From Arthrobacter pityocampae (GTDB lineage Bacteria > Actinomycetota > Actinomycetes > Actinomycetales > Micrococcaceae): 64,000 bases of DNA. The notes below the pieces were generated by a model, which had not been told where the DNA came from, made no database searches, and saw only the letters and a list, made by a program, of their open reading frames with translations. Position 1 is the first letter of the stretch, and the number at the start of each line of letters is the position of its first letter. The DNA lies in the NCBI RefSeq assembly GCF_002927275.1, contig NZ_PRKW01000005.1, forward strand, positions 372,001 to 436,000. The letters are read 5' to 3'. This document shows, in pieces, positions 41,855 to 50,116 of the stretch. A program made the translations under genes and the position numbers.

Positions 41855-42484
41855 ATGCAGGGCGAGGAATTGCTCCGGGTCACGGGCGACGACGGAGAGC
41901 GGACCGACGCGGCGCGCAACCGCCGCCTCATCCTCGATGCCGCCGCCGAGATCGTCGCGACCTGCGGCCCCGAACGGCTGACCACGGACGCCGTCGCGCG
42001 CCGCGCAGGAGTGGGCAAGGGCACCGTCTTCCGGAGGTTCGGCAACAGGGCGGGCCTCATGCACGCGCTCGCGGACGAGGCAGGGCGTTCCTTCCAGCAC
42101 GCCTTCATGGCGGGCCCTCCTCCGCTGGGGCCCGGCGCGCCGCCCCTCGAGCGACTGATCGCCTTCGGCGAGGCCAGTATCGAGCGCATGCGGTTCGACG
42201 GGCAGATCCTCCGGGCGGCCGAGCAGCAGGGCGGACCGGACCTCGACCACCCGACCCAGCAACTCACGCGGCTGCACCTGTTCGTGCTGCTGCGCGGCCT
42301 CCACGTGACGGATCCGGAGCTGGGTGCCTACCAGCTGTCGGCATTCCTGAACGCGGGCCTGCTGCTGCACCTGCAGGAGCGCCGGGGCATGTCGAACGCA
42401 CGCCTGATCGCGTCCTGGCGCGCCCTGGTCTCGGCCCTCGCGGTGGATGCGGATCCCCGCCGCACTTCGCCCGGCCCCTTGTAG
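41855..42484 (+). CDS. TetR-family transcriptional regulator
   Basis: The product is 209 residues from the ATG at 41855 (MQGEELLRVTGDDGER); the open frame further upstream would run through the operator. The HTH is RLTTDAVARRAGVGKGTVFRRFGNRAGLMHAL, followed by a helical ligand domain. It is divergent to the FMN reductase and most likely represses it, with a quinone or similar electrophile as ligand by analogy with related pairs. Confidence 0.85.
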   Translation: MQGEELLRVTGDDGERTDAARNRRLILDAAAEIVATCGPERLTTDAVARRAGVGKGTVFRRFGNRAGLMHALADEAGRSFQHAFMAGPPPLGPGAPPLERLIAFGEASIERMRFDGQILRAAEQQGGPDLDHPTQQLTRLHLFVLLRGLHVTDPELGAYQLSAFLNAGLLLHLQERRGMSNARLIASWRALVSALAVDADPRRTSPGPL

Positions 42485-42553
42485 ACTGGCAGACGCCGGT
42501 GCCTGCCGGCCGTCGAGTGAGGCTGGTGGAGCGTGAAGGAGGTGACCGGGCAG

Positions 42554-43360
42554 ATGTCCGATTCCCGTGAAGTGATCGAGGACGCCGCCGTGCCCGGCCC
42601 GCGCCTCCACGTGGTGGCCGACGACGTCGCCTCCCTCCCGCCCGAGACGGCCGCCGCGCGACTGCAGGATCTGCTGGTGGACCACCCCGACGTCCACGCC
42701 TTCCTGCAGGAACTGGCCGTGTTCACCGCCGCGACGCTCGGCACCGAGGGCGACACCTACTGCGGTATCACGCTGCAGCGGTCCGTCCACGAGCAGTTCA
42801 CCGTGGGCAGCAGCGGAGACAGGGCGCGGGCCATGGACGAGGTGCAGTACGAGCACGACGACGGCCCGTGCCTCCATGCACTGCGCGTACACGACGAGGT
42901 GTTCATCGCCGACGCCCGTACTGAGACGCGGTGGCCCGGGTTCATGGAGCACATCAGGCGGAACGACGTCGGTGCGATGTTCTGCCTTCCCCTGGATCTC
43001 GAGGGGAAGGCGCGGGCGGCCCTCAATCTGTATGCCGAGGACGCCTCCGTGTTCAGTGAGGACTACCGGCGGGTCGCGCGGGCCTTCACGGTGCAGGCGT
43101 CGCAGGCCCTGAAGCTCGCCGTGCGGGTGGCCCAGCACGCCGCGACGGCGGAGGACCTCCACGCCGTGCTGCAGACCCGCACCGAGATCGACCTCGCCGT
43201 CGGCATCATCATGGGCCAGGACAACTGCTCGCAGAAGGACGCGTTCGACAAGATGCGCCGGGCCTCCAACGCCCGCAACGTGAAGGTGCGGGTGCTCGCC
43301 GCCGGGATGGTCGCCAATCTGAACGGCACCGTCCCCCGCGCCCACTTCGACCCCTCCTGA
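42554..43360 (+). CDS. GAF-ANTAR RNA-binding antiterminator
   Basis: The product is 268 residues from the ATG at 42554, preceded by AAGGAGGTGA; a GTG at 42533 lies upstream of that site and is rejected. A GAF domain (about 45-180, DDGPCLHALRVHDEVFIADARTETRWPGF) is followed by an ANTAR domain (LQTRTEIDLAVGIIMGQDNCSQKDAFDKMRRAS) that binds two-hexaloop RNA to prevent termination. Family members are common in actinobacteria and often answer stress or nitrogen signals. The RNA target is not apparent nearby. Confidence 0.88.
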   Translation: MSDSREVIEDAAVPGPRLHVVADDVASLPPETAAARLQDLLVDHPDVHAFLQELAVFTAATLGTEGDTYCGITLQRSVHEQFTVGSSGDRARAMDEVQYEHDDGPCLHALRVHDEVFIADARTETRWPGFMEHIRRNDVGAMFCLPLDLEGKARAALNLYAEDASVFSEDYRRVARAFTVQASQALKLAVRVAQHAATAEDLHAVLQTRTEIDLAVGIIMGQDNCSQKDAFDKMRRASNARNVKVRVLAAGMVANLNGTVPRAHFDPS

Positions 43361-43365
43361 CCCCT

Positions 43366-44418
43366 GTGGCGCCGAGGCCGCGACGGCCCGTCCGGACCGT
43401 GCTGGTCGGTTTCGGCCACGGCGGCAGCGTCTTCCACGCACCGCTGGTCCAGCACGATCCCGGGCTGGACCTCGCCGTCGTCGTGACCCGTAGCCCCGAG
43501 CGTGGGGAAGCCGTGCGGGCCGCGTACCCCTCCGCCGTGGTGGCTGCGACCCTCGACGACGCACTCCGAGCCGTACCGGACCTCGGCCTCGCCGTCATCG
43601 CCACGCCTCATGCCACGCACGCGCCGCTCACCGCTGAGGCCCTGGGGCGCGGCCTGCACGTGGTGGTCGACAAGCCCTTCGTGGTGCACGCCGAGGACGG
43701 CGTACGGCTCGTCGACGCAGCGCGCGCTGCCGGCCGGCTCCTCGTGCCGTTCCACAACCGGCGGTGGGACGGTGACTTCCTGGCCGTGCGGGAGGCCGTC
43801 CTGGCAGGAGCTCTGGGGGAGGTGCGGCTGTTCGAGTCGGCGATGGAGTCCTGGAAGCCCTCCATCAGGAAGCCGTGGAAGCGCGCCGCCGGCCCGGCGG
43901 ACGGCGGCGGCGTGCTCTACGACCTCGGCTCGCACCTGATCGACCAGGCACTGACCCTCTTCGGGCCGGCGGTCCCCGAGTACGCCGAACTGCGCCACGA
44001 CCGCGGGGGTGCCGCCGAGGACTCGGCGTTCGTGGTCCTGCGGCACGACGGCGGGGTCACCAGCCACCTGCACGCGGGGTCCCTCGCGCCGCTCACCCGA
44101 CCCCGTTTCCGCGTCACCGGGACGCAGGGCGGACTGGAGATCACGGGCGTGGACCCGCAGGAGGCGCTGCTCGCGGCGGGGGTGCCACCGGAGGGGATCG
44201 CAAACGCGGCCCGTGCCCTCACAGAACCGGCCCGGGGCGTCATGGGGCGCGACGGGGACACCCGGGCGCTCGTCGTCGGCCCCGGCCGGTACCCGGCCTT
44301 CTACGCTGGGCTCGTCGCGGCCCTCGAGGGGGACGGACCGCCACCCGTGCCAGCGGACCAGGCCCTCGACGTCGTACGGCTGATCGAACGGATCCACGCC
44401 GCGTACCCGGGCCGATGA
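43366..44418 (+). CDS. Gfo/Idh/MocA family oxidoreductase
   Basis: The product is 350 residues from a GTG. The Rossmann fold begins VLVGFGHGGSVFHAPLV, and the nucleotide/substrate motif is DKPFVVHAEDG (the family EKP is DKP here). The catalytic region reads GGGVLYDLGSHLIDQALTLFG, with the family histidine. It probably oxidises a sugar or cyclitol; no sugar transporter is adjacent, so the substrate is unknown. It starts five bases after the GAF-ANTAR gene and may be co-transcribed. Confidence 0.85.
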   Translation: MAPRPRRPVRTVLVGFGHGGSVFHAPLVQHDPGLDLAVVVTRSPERGEAVRAAYPSAVVAATLDDALRAVPDLGLAVIATPHATHAPLTAEALGRGLHVVVDKPFVVHAEDGVRLVDAARAAGRLLVPFHNRRWDGDFLAVREAVLAGALGEVRLFESAMESWKPSIRKPWKRAAGPADGGGVLYDLGSHLIDQALTLFGPAVPEYAELRHDRGGAAEDSAFVVLRHDGGVTSHLHAGSLAPLTRPRFRVTGTQGGLEITGVDPQEALLAAGVPPEGIANAARALTEPARGVMGRDGDTRALVVGPGRYPAFYAGLVAALEGDGPPPVPADQALDVVRLIERIHAAYPGR

Positions 44419-44462
44419 CGGGCGCCTGACCGGGCGGGATCGGCCAGGCCGGCAGTCCTGCT

Positions 44463-44493
44463 GCGGTCCGGCAGCGGTCCGGCTGCGGTCCGG
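44463..44493. repeat. Three tandem 11-bp repeats
   Basis: GCGGTCCGG starts at 44463, 44474 and 44485, an exact 11-bp period, about one helical turn. The last copy runs into the 16-bp palindrome at 44487-44502. Confidence 0.7.
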
Positions 44494-44502
44494 TACCGGA
44501 CC
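44487..44502. terminator. 16-bp perfect palindrome between convergent genes
   Basis: GGTCCGGTACCGGACC is its own reverse complement and lies five bases before the ald stop codon, with the Gfo/Idh gene ending from the other side. A bidirectional terminator is the simplest reading, although a palindrome without a loop folds less well than a normal hairpin. Confidence 0.45.
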
Positions 44503-44506
44503 CGCG

Positions 44507-45619
44507 CTAGACGAGGGCCGACCAGTCCGTCGCCAGCTCCAGGCCGTGCGCCTCGGACACCGAGTGGTGCGTCACCCGCCCCGAGGCGACGTTCAGCCCG
44601 CGTGCCAGCGAGGGGTCGGCGTCGAAGGCGGCGCGGACGCCCCGGTCGGCCAGCGCGACGGCGTACCGCAGGGTGACGTTGGTCAGCGCGTAGGTCGAGG
44701 TGTTGGGGACGGCGCCGGGCATGTTGCCCACGCAGTAGAACAGCGATCCGTGCACCGTGAAGGTGGGGTCCTCGTGGGTGGTCACGCGGGAGTCCTCGAA
44801 GCACCCGCCCTGGTCCACGGCGATGTCCACGAGGACGCTGCCCGGCTTCATGCGGGAGACGAGCTCGTTCGTGATGAGCTTCGGGGCCCGGGCGCCGGGG
44901 ATCAGGACGGAGCCGATCACCAGGTCGGCGTCGAGGACGGACGTCTCGATCTCCAGCGAGTTCGACGCGACCGTCTTGACGCGCCCGGCGTACAGGGCGT
45001 CGATCTCCCGCAGCCGGGGGATGTTGATGTCGAGGATGGTGACCTCGGCGCCCGTGCCGACCGCCATCGCCGTCGCGTTGGTGCCCGCCACCCCGGCCCC
45101 GAGGACCACGACCTTGGCGGGCCGCACCCCGGCGACGCCGCCGAGCAGCAGGCCGGGCCCGCCTCCCGGTGCCATCATGACCTGCGCGCCGACCTGGACG
45201 GAGAGGCGCCCGGCCACCTCGGACATCGGGGCGAGCAGGGGCAGGGCGCGGCCGTCCTGGACGGTCTCGTAGGCGATCGCGGTGACGCCGGCGTCCACCA
45301 GGGCACGGGTCAGGTCCGGTTCCGCGGCGAGGTGGAGGTAGGTGAAGAGGATGAGGCCCTTCCGGAAGCGGTGGTACTCGCCGGCAACCGGCTCCTTGAC
45401 CTTCAGGACCATGTCCGCGCGTGCCCAGACATCGTCCGCGGCGTCGACGAGTTCGGCGCCCGCGGCCTCGTAGGCGGCGTCCGTGATGGCCGATCCGACG
45501 CCCGCTCCGCGTTCCACGAGCACGGTGTGCCCGTGGGCGCGGAACTCGTGCACACCGGACGCCGTGATGGCCACGCGGTACTCGTTGTTCTTCACTTCTT
45601 TGGGGACGCCGATGATCAT
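44507..45619 (-). CDS. ald: Alanine dehydrogenase
   Basis: The product is 370 residues from the ATG at 45617-45619 (MIIGVPKEVKNNEYRVA), with GGAG seven bases upstream. It interconverts L-alanine and pyruvate plus ammonia using NAD. Active-site segments are present: NNEYRVA, MVLKVKEP (Lys), TYLHLA (His), GAGVAGTNAT (NAD) and DQGGCFEDSR (Asp). The PucR-type regulator divergent to it is probably its activator. Confidence 0.95.
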   Translation of the reverse strand: MIIGVPKEVKNNEYRVAITASGVHEFRAHGHTVLVERGAGVGSAITDAAYEAAGAELVDAADDVWARADMVLKVKEPVAGEYHRFRKGLILFTYLHLAAEPDLTRALVDAGVTAIAYETVQDGRALPLLAPMSEVAGRLSVQVGAQVMMAPGGGPGLLLGGVAGVRPAKVVVLGAGVAGTNATAMAVGTGAEVTILDINIPRLREIDALYAGRVKTVASNSLEIETSVLDADLVIGSVLIPGARAPKLITNELVSRMKPGSVLVDIAVDQGGCFEDSRVTTHEDPTFTVHGSLFYCVGNMPGAVPNTSTYALTNVTLRYAVALADRGVRAAFDADPSLARGLNVASGRVTHHSVSEAHGLELATDWSALV

Positions 45620-45799
45620 TGAGTGCTCCACGGGTTCGATCGGGACGGGGTAGCTCCAGAATAGGAGCCGTCCGACGCGCTTCCGGGGCGACGCGTGGTC
45701 TGCCGGGCCGTGACGGGCATGCGAGATCGGGCACCGTTGCCGGGCGAGCCCGCCACACCGCCTTCCGGAGAGGGTGTGACGTGGACCACTAGCAGATCG

Positions 45800-45827
45800 G
45801 CGGCAAAGCCGCTATCGACAGATGTCG
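45800..45827. promoter_or_regulatory. Palindromes between ald and its divergent regulator
   Basis: GCGGCAAAGCCGC (45800-45812) and CGACAGATGTCG (45816-45827) are two perfect palindromes three bases apart in the 225-263-base divergent region. They are good operator candidates for the PucR-type regulator. They lie about 190 bases upstream of ald and 17-55 bases upstream of the regulator. Confidence 0.5.
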
Positions 45828-45843
45828 AGCCCAGGAACGTCAA

Positions 45844-47112
45844 ATGTCGTCCCGGCCGGGCCCGCGCGCCTACTGTGGGGCTGTGCAGAACCAGCAGATC
45901 GAGGACCTCGTCGAGTCGCTCGCGCAGACGCTCGGCCGCGGGTTGTCCCTCGAGGACCCCGACGGCGTCCTCCTCGCCTACAGCAGCCACCAGACCTCGG
46001 CCGACCGCGTCCGGGTCAATTTCCTGCTGAGCAAGAAGGTGCCTGCGGACGTGAGCGAGTGGCAGCTCCGCCACGGGATCGCGCAGGCCGTCCGCCCGGT
46101 TGCCGTCCCCGCGAACGAGGGCCTCGGGATGCTGGGGCGGGTGTGCGTCCCCCTTCTGGTCCGCGGCTTCCGCGTGGGCTACCTGTGGGTCCAGCAGCTC
46201 TCCAACGAGGATCCGGCCCCGGGGATCCTCGCGGCCCTGCCGGCCATCCGCCCGACGATCGACCGCCTCGCCGAGCTGCTCCTCGAGACGGACACGGCGT
46301 CCTCCCAGCGGCGCGCCCAGCGTGAGGCCACGTTCCTCGCCGCGTGCCATGGTGTCGCCGCCGCAGTGGAGGACCTGCGCGGCTGGCGCGAGCTCGGCGG
46401 CCACGGGCCGTGGCGTGTAGCCCTCGTGCACGAGCTGTCCGAGGTCTCAGCACGCGCCGGGAGGGAGGACCCGCTCGAGGCCGCCCTGCTCCAGCGCACC
46501 ATCGCCCTGCAGGCGACGGTCGGCGTCGAGCCCGTCCTGTTCAGTGCCGGCGCGTCCACGCACTCGGTCCTCCTGTGCGAGGCGCGGGTGGGCCGGAGCG
46601 CCCTCCAGCACGTGGTGGACCGATGCCGCAGCGAGGTGGCCAAACGGGCGGGACGTCCCGCGGGGCGGTTCGTGCTGGGCCTCAGCGAGCCCGCCGCCGA
46701 TCCCCGGGATCTCGCGGACGCCTTCCGGCAGGCCGTGCACGCGGCCCAGGCCGACGCCGTCGACCCCCAGCCCGGGAAGGTGTCGGCGTTCGCCGATATC
46801 GGTGTGTACCAGTTCCTCGGCGCGGCGGGCTGGCAGGTCCCGGCGCACGGCAGCGTGCGGTTCGACGAGCTGTGCGAGGCGGACCGGCTCGGGGAACTCC
46901 TGCCGGTCCTCGAACTGCTGTACGACAAGAACGGCTCGGTGCAGGATGTGGCCGCGCAACTCCACCTGCACCGCAGCAGCGTCTACAACCGGCTGACGAG
47001 GATCCGCTCGATCATCGGCGCGGACCCGCTCGCCGGGACGGTGCGCCTGGAACTGCACCTCGCGCTCAAGGCCCGCAGGTGGCGCTCCCGACCCCGGTTC
47101 GAGCAGTCCTAG
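45844..47112 (+). CDS. PucR/CdaR-type transcriptional regulator, probable ald regulator
   Basis: The product is 422 residues from the ATG at 45844; a GTG at 45883 giving 409 residues is also plausible. A GAF-like N-terminal half (DLVESLAQTLGRGLSLEDPDGVLLAYSS) is followed by a GGDEF-like linker and the C-terminal PucR HTH (LLYDKNGSVQDVAAQLHLHRSSVYNRLTRIRSIIG). This is the architecture of AdeR/CdaR regulators, and AdeR is the alanine-dehydrogenase activator in Bacillus. Its divergent position to ald supports the same role here. Confidence 0.85.
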   Translation: MSSRPGPRAYCGAVQNQQIEDLVESLAQTLGRGLSLEDPDGVLLAYSSHQTSADRVRVNFLLSKKVPADVSEWQLRHGIAQAVRPVAVPANEGLGMLGRVCVPLLVRGFRVGYLWVQQLSNEDPAPGILAALPAIRPTIDRLAELLLETDTASSQRRAQREATFLAACHGVAAAVEDLRGWRELGGHGPWRVALVHELSEVSARAGREDPLEAALLQRTIALQATVGVEPVLFSAGASTHSVLLCEARVGRSALQHVVDRCRSEVAKRAGRPAGRFVLGLSEPAADPRDLADAFRQAVHAAQADAVDPQPGKVSAFADIGVYQFLGAAGWQVPAHGSVRFDELCEADRLGELLPVLELLYDKNGSVQDVAAQLHLHRSSVYNRLTRIRSIIGADPLAGTVRLELHLALKARRWRSRPRFEQS

Positions 47113-47125
47113 GACCGCGCCCGCA

Positions 47126-47557
47126 CTACGCCTCGCCGCCCTCCGCCGCTGGGGGGTCCGATGCCGGTGGTGTCGCGCCCGAGGGGTCGGAGCGCCGCAG
47201 CTGGCTGCGCAGCCAGTCCTCGACGTCGGCCCGGCGCAGCCGCCGGTGCGATCCGCGGTACTCCACCGGGAGCGTGCCGGCATCGGTGAGCTTGCGCAGG
47301 TAGCTGTGCGAGATCCCGGCGAGCTCGGCCGCCTGCGAGGTGGTGAGCAGTTCGGCGACCGAGCTCACCTGGACGGCGTCGCCGTCGGACAGCCGGGCGA
47401 GGAGGTCGACGACGGCGGCCTGGGCCTCCCCGGGAAGGCGGTGGGCGGTGCCGTCGACGAACACGGTGACGTCGGCGCTTCCGCCCAGTGCGCGGCGCAG
47501 GGGCGCGGCCTGCTCCGGAGGAAGTGCCGCCGTGGATCTGGGGGCCCTGATGATCAT
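47126..47557 (-). CDS. Excisionase-like HTH protein without a toxin partner
   Basis: The product is 143 residues. The MerR/excisionase-type winged helix lies at about 70-120: LLTTSQAAELAGISHSYLRKLTDAGTLPVEYRGSHRRLRRADVEDWL. The N-terminal 65 residues (TVFVDGTAHRLPGEAQAAVVDLLARLSDG) resemble the N-terminus of type II antitoxins of this family. The usual partner (a PIN-type toxin) is not downstream: the neighbours are the PucR-type gene and a divergent zinc-ribbon gene. Confidence 0.75.
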   Translation of the reverse strand: MIIRAPRSTAALPPEQAAPLRRALGGSADVTVFVDGTAHRLPGEAQAAVVDLLARLSDGDAVQVSSVAELLTTSQAAELAGISHSYLRKLTDAGTLPVEYRGSHRRLRRADVEDWLRSQLRRSDPSGATPPASDPPAAEGGEA

Positions 47558-47707
47558 GGGGTCATTGTGCCAGCAGGGGCCCGCAAGCGGGAGGTTTACG
47601 TGGGGTCCGAGGGTTCCGCATGGAGTAGCAGAGGTCTATCCTCGGCGTATACGTACCCCAAGTACCTGCACCCAGCGTCGGTTGCAGCTACGGAAACGGT
47701 GAACCTC

Positions 47708-47974
47708 ATGACAACTATCGATCACGGGCGGAGCCTGCACACCACCACCACCTCCGCCGTCGCAGTCCCTCCCATCGAAGAAGCCCCCTCCTGCCCCCTG
47801 TGCCGTACGGACGACTACCTGATCTTCGAGGAGTTCGTGCCCGCGCGGCAGGCCGAGAACTCCACCGACCTCCTTCCCGCGAGCGCCTCCTACACGTGTT
47901 CCGAGTGCGGCACCTTCAACGCGCACGCGGTCCCGGAGTCGTGGCGGCCGCCGCAGTGGTTCTGGTACAGCTGA
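47708..47974 (+). CDS. Small zinc-ribbon protein
   Basis: The product is 88 residues. Two CxxC knuckles (CPLC at about 29-32 and CSEC at about 64-67) make a zinc ribbon, with an acidic central helix and the aromatic end PPQWFWYS. Without further domains it is probably a structural or regulatory protein; I do not recognise the family. The ATG at 47708 is preceded by an A-rich purine stretch. Confidence 0.7.
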   Translation: MTTIDHGRSLHTTTTSAVAVPPIEEAPSCPLCRTDDYLIFEEFVPARQAENSTDLLPASASYTCSECGTFNAHAVPESWRPPQWFWYS

Positions 47975-47983
47975 CCGGTCCGC

Positions 47984-48014
47984 TTGACCTTTACGCGGCG
48001 TCAATTCCTACTCT
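47984..48014 (+). promoter_or_regulatory. MerR-type promoter with 19-base spacer
   Basis: TTGACC (47984-47989) and TACTCT (48009-48014) are 19 bases apart, the stretched spacing that MerR regulators correct by DNA distortion. Within the spacer TTGAC (47984-47988) and GTCAA (48000-48004) form an inverted repeat. It is 44 bases upstream of the MerR gene, so the gene regulates itself. Confidence 0.75.
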
Positions 48015-48057
48015 GGAATTCTCCCGGCGCACCGTGCGGCGGGAGGAGGAGGACGAC

Positions 48058-48822
48058 GTGGACTACCCGATCACCACCGTGGCTCGGCTGGCCGGCACCA
48101 CGAGCCGGACCCTGCGCCACTACGGTGACGTCGGGCTGCTGGAACCGTCCCGCGTGGGCGCCAACGGGTACCGGTTCTACGATGCCCCGGCCCTTGTCAG
48201 GCTCCAGCGCATCCTGTTGCTGCGCTCCCTCGGACTGCCGATCCCGGCGATCCGTGCGGTGCTCGACGACGGCGACGAGGCTGCTCCGGCATCCGCCCTG
48301 CGGGCCCACCTCGACCACCTCCGCGGCGAGCAGCAACGGCTCGACCGCCAGATCACAGCGGTCCTCACGACGGTGGAGGCGCTGGAACGAGGGGAGGAAC
48401 CCATGCCCGAGATGATGTTCGACGGATTCGACCACACGCGCTACCGGGAGGAGGTCGAGGAGCGGTGGGGCCGTGACGCCTACGCCCAGGGGGACACCTG
48501 GTGGCGCGGGAAGACCGGGGCGGAACGGGACGCCTTCGGGCGGGAGGTCGCGGACCTCAACGCGTGCTGGGCCGACGCCGCGGCCCGGGGTGTGCCACCG
48601 ACCGGGGAGGAAGCCCAGGACCTGGCCGGGCGCCACGTCGCCTGGCTCTCCTCCGTCCCGGGCGCACTGCTCGACGACGACGGGGCCCTCCTGCCCGAGT
48701 ACCTCCGCGGACTCGGGGCGATGTACGTCCAGGATCCCCGGTTCGCGGCGAACTATGGCGGACAGGGCGGCGCGGAATTCGTCCGTGACGCGCTCGAGGC
48801 GTGGCTCGAACGGGCTCCCTGA
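48058..48822 (+). CDS. MerR-family regulator with TipAS domain
   Basis: The product is 254 residues from a GTG, with GGAGGAGGAGG just upstream. The MerR HTH and dimer helix cover 1-105 (TTVARLAGTTSRTLRHYGDVGLLEPSRV). The C-terminal 130 residues match TipAS, the multidrug-binding domain that traps thiopeptide-like antibiotics (RYREEVEERWGRDAYAQGDTWWRG, FAANYGGQGGAEFVRDALEAWL). It is followed by a hairpin and a lipoprotein gene. Autoactivation of its 19-bp-spacer promoter on ligand binding is expected. Confidence 0.9.
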   Translation: MDYPITTVARLAGTTSRTLRHYGDVGLLEPSRVGANGYRFYDAPALVRLQRILLLRSLGLPIPAIRAVLDDGDEAAPASALRAHLDHLRGEQQRLDRQITAVLTTVEALERGEEPMPEMMFDGFDHTRYREEVEERWGRDAYAQGDTWWRGKTGAERDAFGREVADLNACWADAAARGVPPTGEEAQDLAGRHVAWLSSVPGALLDDDGALLPEYLRGLGAMYVQDPRFAANYGGQGGAEFVRDALEAWLERAP

Positions 48823-48842
48823 CCGGGACGGGGCTGGGGGTC

Positions 48843-48871
48843 AGATGGGCCGTCCGCTGGATGGCCCATCT
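48843..48871. terminator. Hairpin after the TipA-like gene
   Basis: AGATGGGCC and GGCCCATCT form a perfect 9-bp stem around an 11-base loop, 20 bases after the MerR gene stop. Confidence 0.6.
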
Positions 48872-48940
48872 CGCGCCGTCCGGAGAACGAACACCTCGTG
48901 TGCACGGCACGAGTTCCGCCCGACCCAGCAGGAGGCCACC

Positions 48941-50041
48941 ATGAGGATCCGCTTCTCCCACGGCAGGGTCCTCGCCGCGGCCGGCCTCGGCGTCGCGGTG
49001 CTCATCACCTCCTGCGGCGGACCCGGCGACCCGGGCCGGATGGCCCCGAACGGCGCCCCGTCCCAGGGCCGGTCGACGGCGCTGGGGGAACCCGTCGCCG
49101 TCGTCCCGGGTCTCGACGCGCCGTGGTCGGTGGTGTTCGTCGACGGGACGACGCTCGTCAGCGAGCGGGACAGCGCCAGGATCCTCGAAGTCCTCGATGA
49201 CGGGGGGACGCGTGTCGTCGGCACGGTCGAGGGCGTCGCCGGTGGGGGAGAGGGGGGACTGCTCGGGCTGGCGGTCGACGACGATCAGCGGCTCTACGTC
49301 TATTCCACCGCCACGGACGGCAACCGGATCCAGCGTTTCGCACTCACCGGGACGCCCGGCGGCCTCGGGTTGGGAGAGGCGACGACGCTGCTCGACGGCA
49401 TCCCGTCGGCGAACATCCACAACGGCGGCCGTCTCGCCTTCGGCCCCGACGGGATGTTGTACGCCACGACCGGCGACGCAGGCCGGCCCGACGCCGCCCA
49501 GGATCCAGCCTCGCTCGGAGGCAAGATCCTCCGCCTGACGCCTGACGGCGACGCCCCGGAGGACAACCCGTTCCCAGGTTCCCTCACCTACAGCTACGGT
49601 CACCGCAACCCCCAGGGCCTGGCATGGTCGGAGGACGGCACGATGTTCGCCACGGAGTTCGGGCAGAACACCTGGGACGAACTGAACGTCATCACACCCG
49701 GTGGCAACTACGGCTGGCCCGCCGTCGAGGGCATGGCCGGCGAGGAGGGGTTCACGGACCCCGTCCAGCAGTGGGACCCCGGGATCGCGAGTCCCAGCGG
49801 CATGGCCTACCGGGAGGGCACCCTGTACCTCGCGAACCTCCGTGGCCGCGTGCTGCGCACCGTACCGGCCTCCGATCCCGGACGAGCCGTGGACTACTTC
49901 TCCGGCGATTACGGCAGGCTCCGCGACGTCGCCGTCGGACCCGACGGCGCCCTGTGGCTCCTCACGAGCAACACCGACGGGCGAGGAGACCCCTCCGATC
50001 AGGACGATCAGCTCCTCCGCCTGCCCGCCCGAGCCTCCTGA
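48941..50041 (+). CDS. Glucose/sorbosone dehydrogenase-like (PQQ) lipoprotein
   Basis: The product is 366 residues. A lipoprotein signal peptide ends at LITSC, lipidating C24 or so. The beta-propeller motifs of soluble PQQ glucose/sorbosone dehydrogenases follow: LDAPWSVVFVDG, GGEGGLLGLAVDDDQRLYVY, NIHNGGRLAFGPDGMLYATTGDAG, YGHRNPQGLAWSEDGTMFATEFGQNTWDELNVI. The arginine and histidine of the PQQ site are present in GHRNPQG. No PQQ synthesis genes are in the window. It is an envelope-anchored sugar dehydrogenase or Hedgehog-like beta-propeller protein. Confidence 0.85.
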   Translation: MRIRFSHGRVLAAAGLGVAVLITSCGGPGDPGRMAPNGAPSQGRSTALGEPVAVVPGLDAPWSVVFVDGTTLVSERDSARILEVLDDGGTRVVGTVEGVAGGGEGGLLGLAVDDDQRLYVYSTATDGNRIQRFALTGTPGGLGLGEATTLLDGIPSANIHNGGRLAFGPDGMLYATTGDAGRPDAAQDPASLGGKILRLTPDGDAPEDNPFPGSLTYSYGHRNPQGLAWSEDGTMFATEFGQNTWDELNVITPGGNYGWPAVEGMAGEEGFTDPVQQWDPGIASPSGMAYREGTLYLANLRGRVLRTVPASDPGRAVDYFSGDYGRLRDVAVGPDGALWLLTSNTDGRGDPSDQDDQLLRLPARAS

Positions 50042-50116
50042 CCGCCGGTTCTCCTGCGATCCGTCCTGCTGCCGGTCGTCAGCTACGACCCGGACGGACA
50101 GCCGCGGAGCGCACGC

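Noticed and set aside
45630-45660. GGTTCGATC motif resembling a tRNA T-arm
   Set aside because: No cloverleaf could be built around it; it is in the ald leader.
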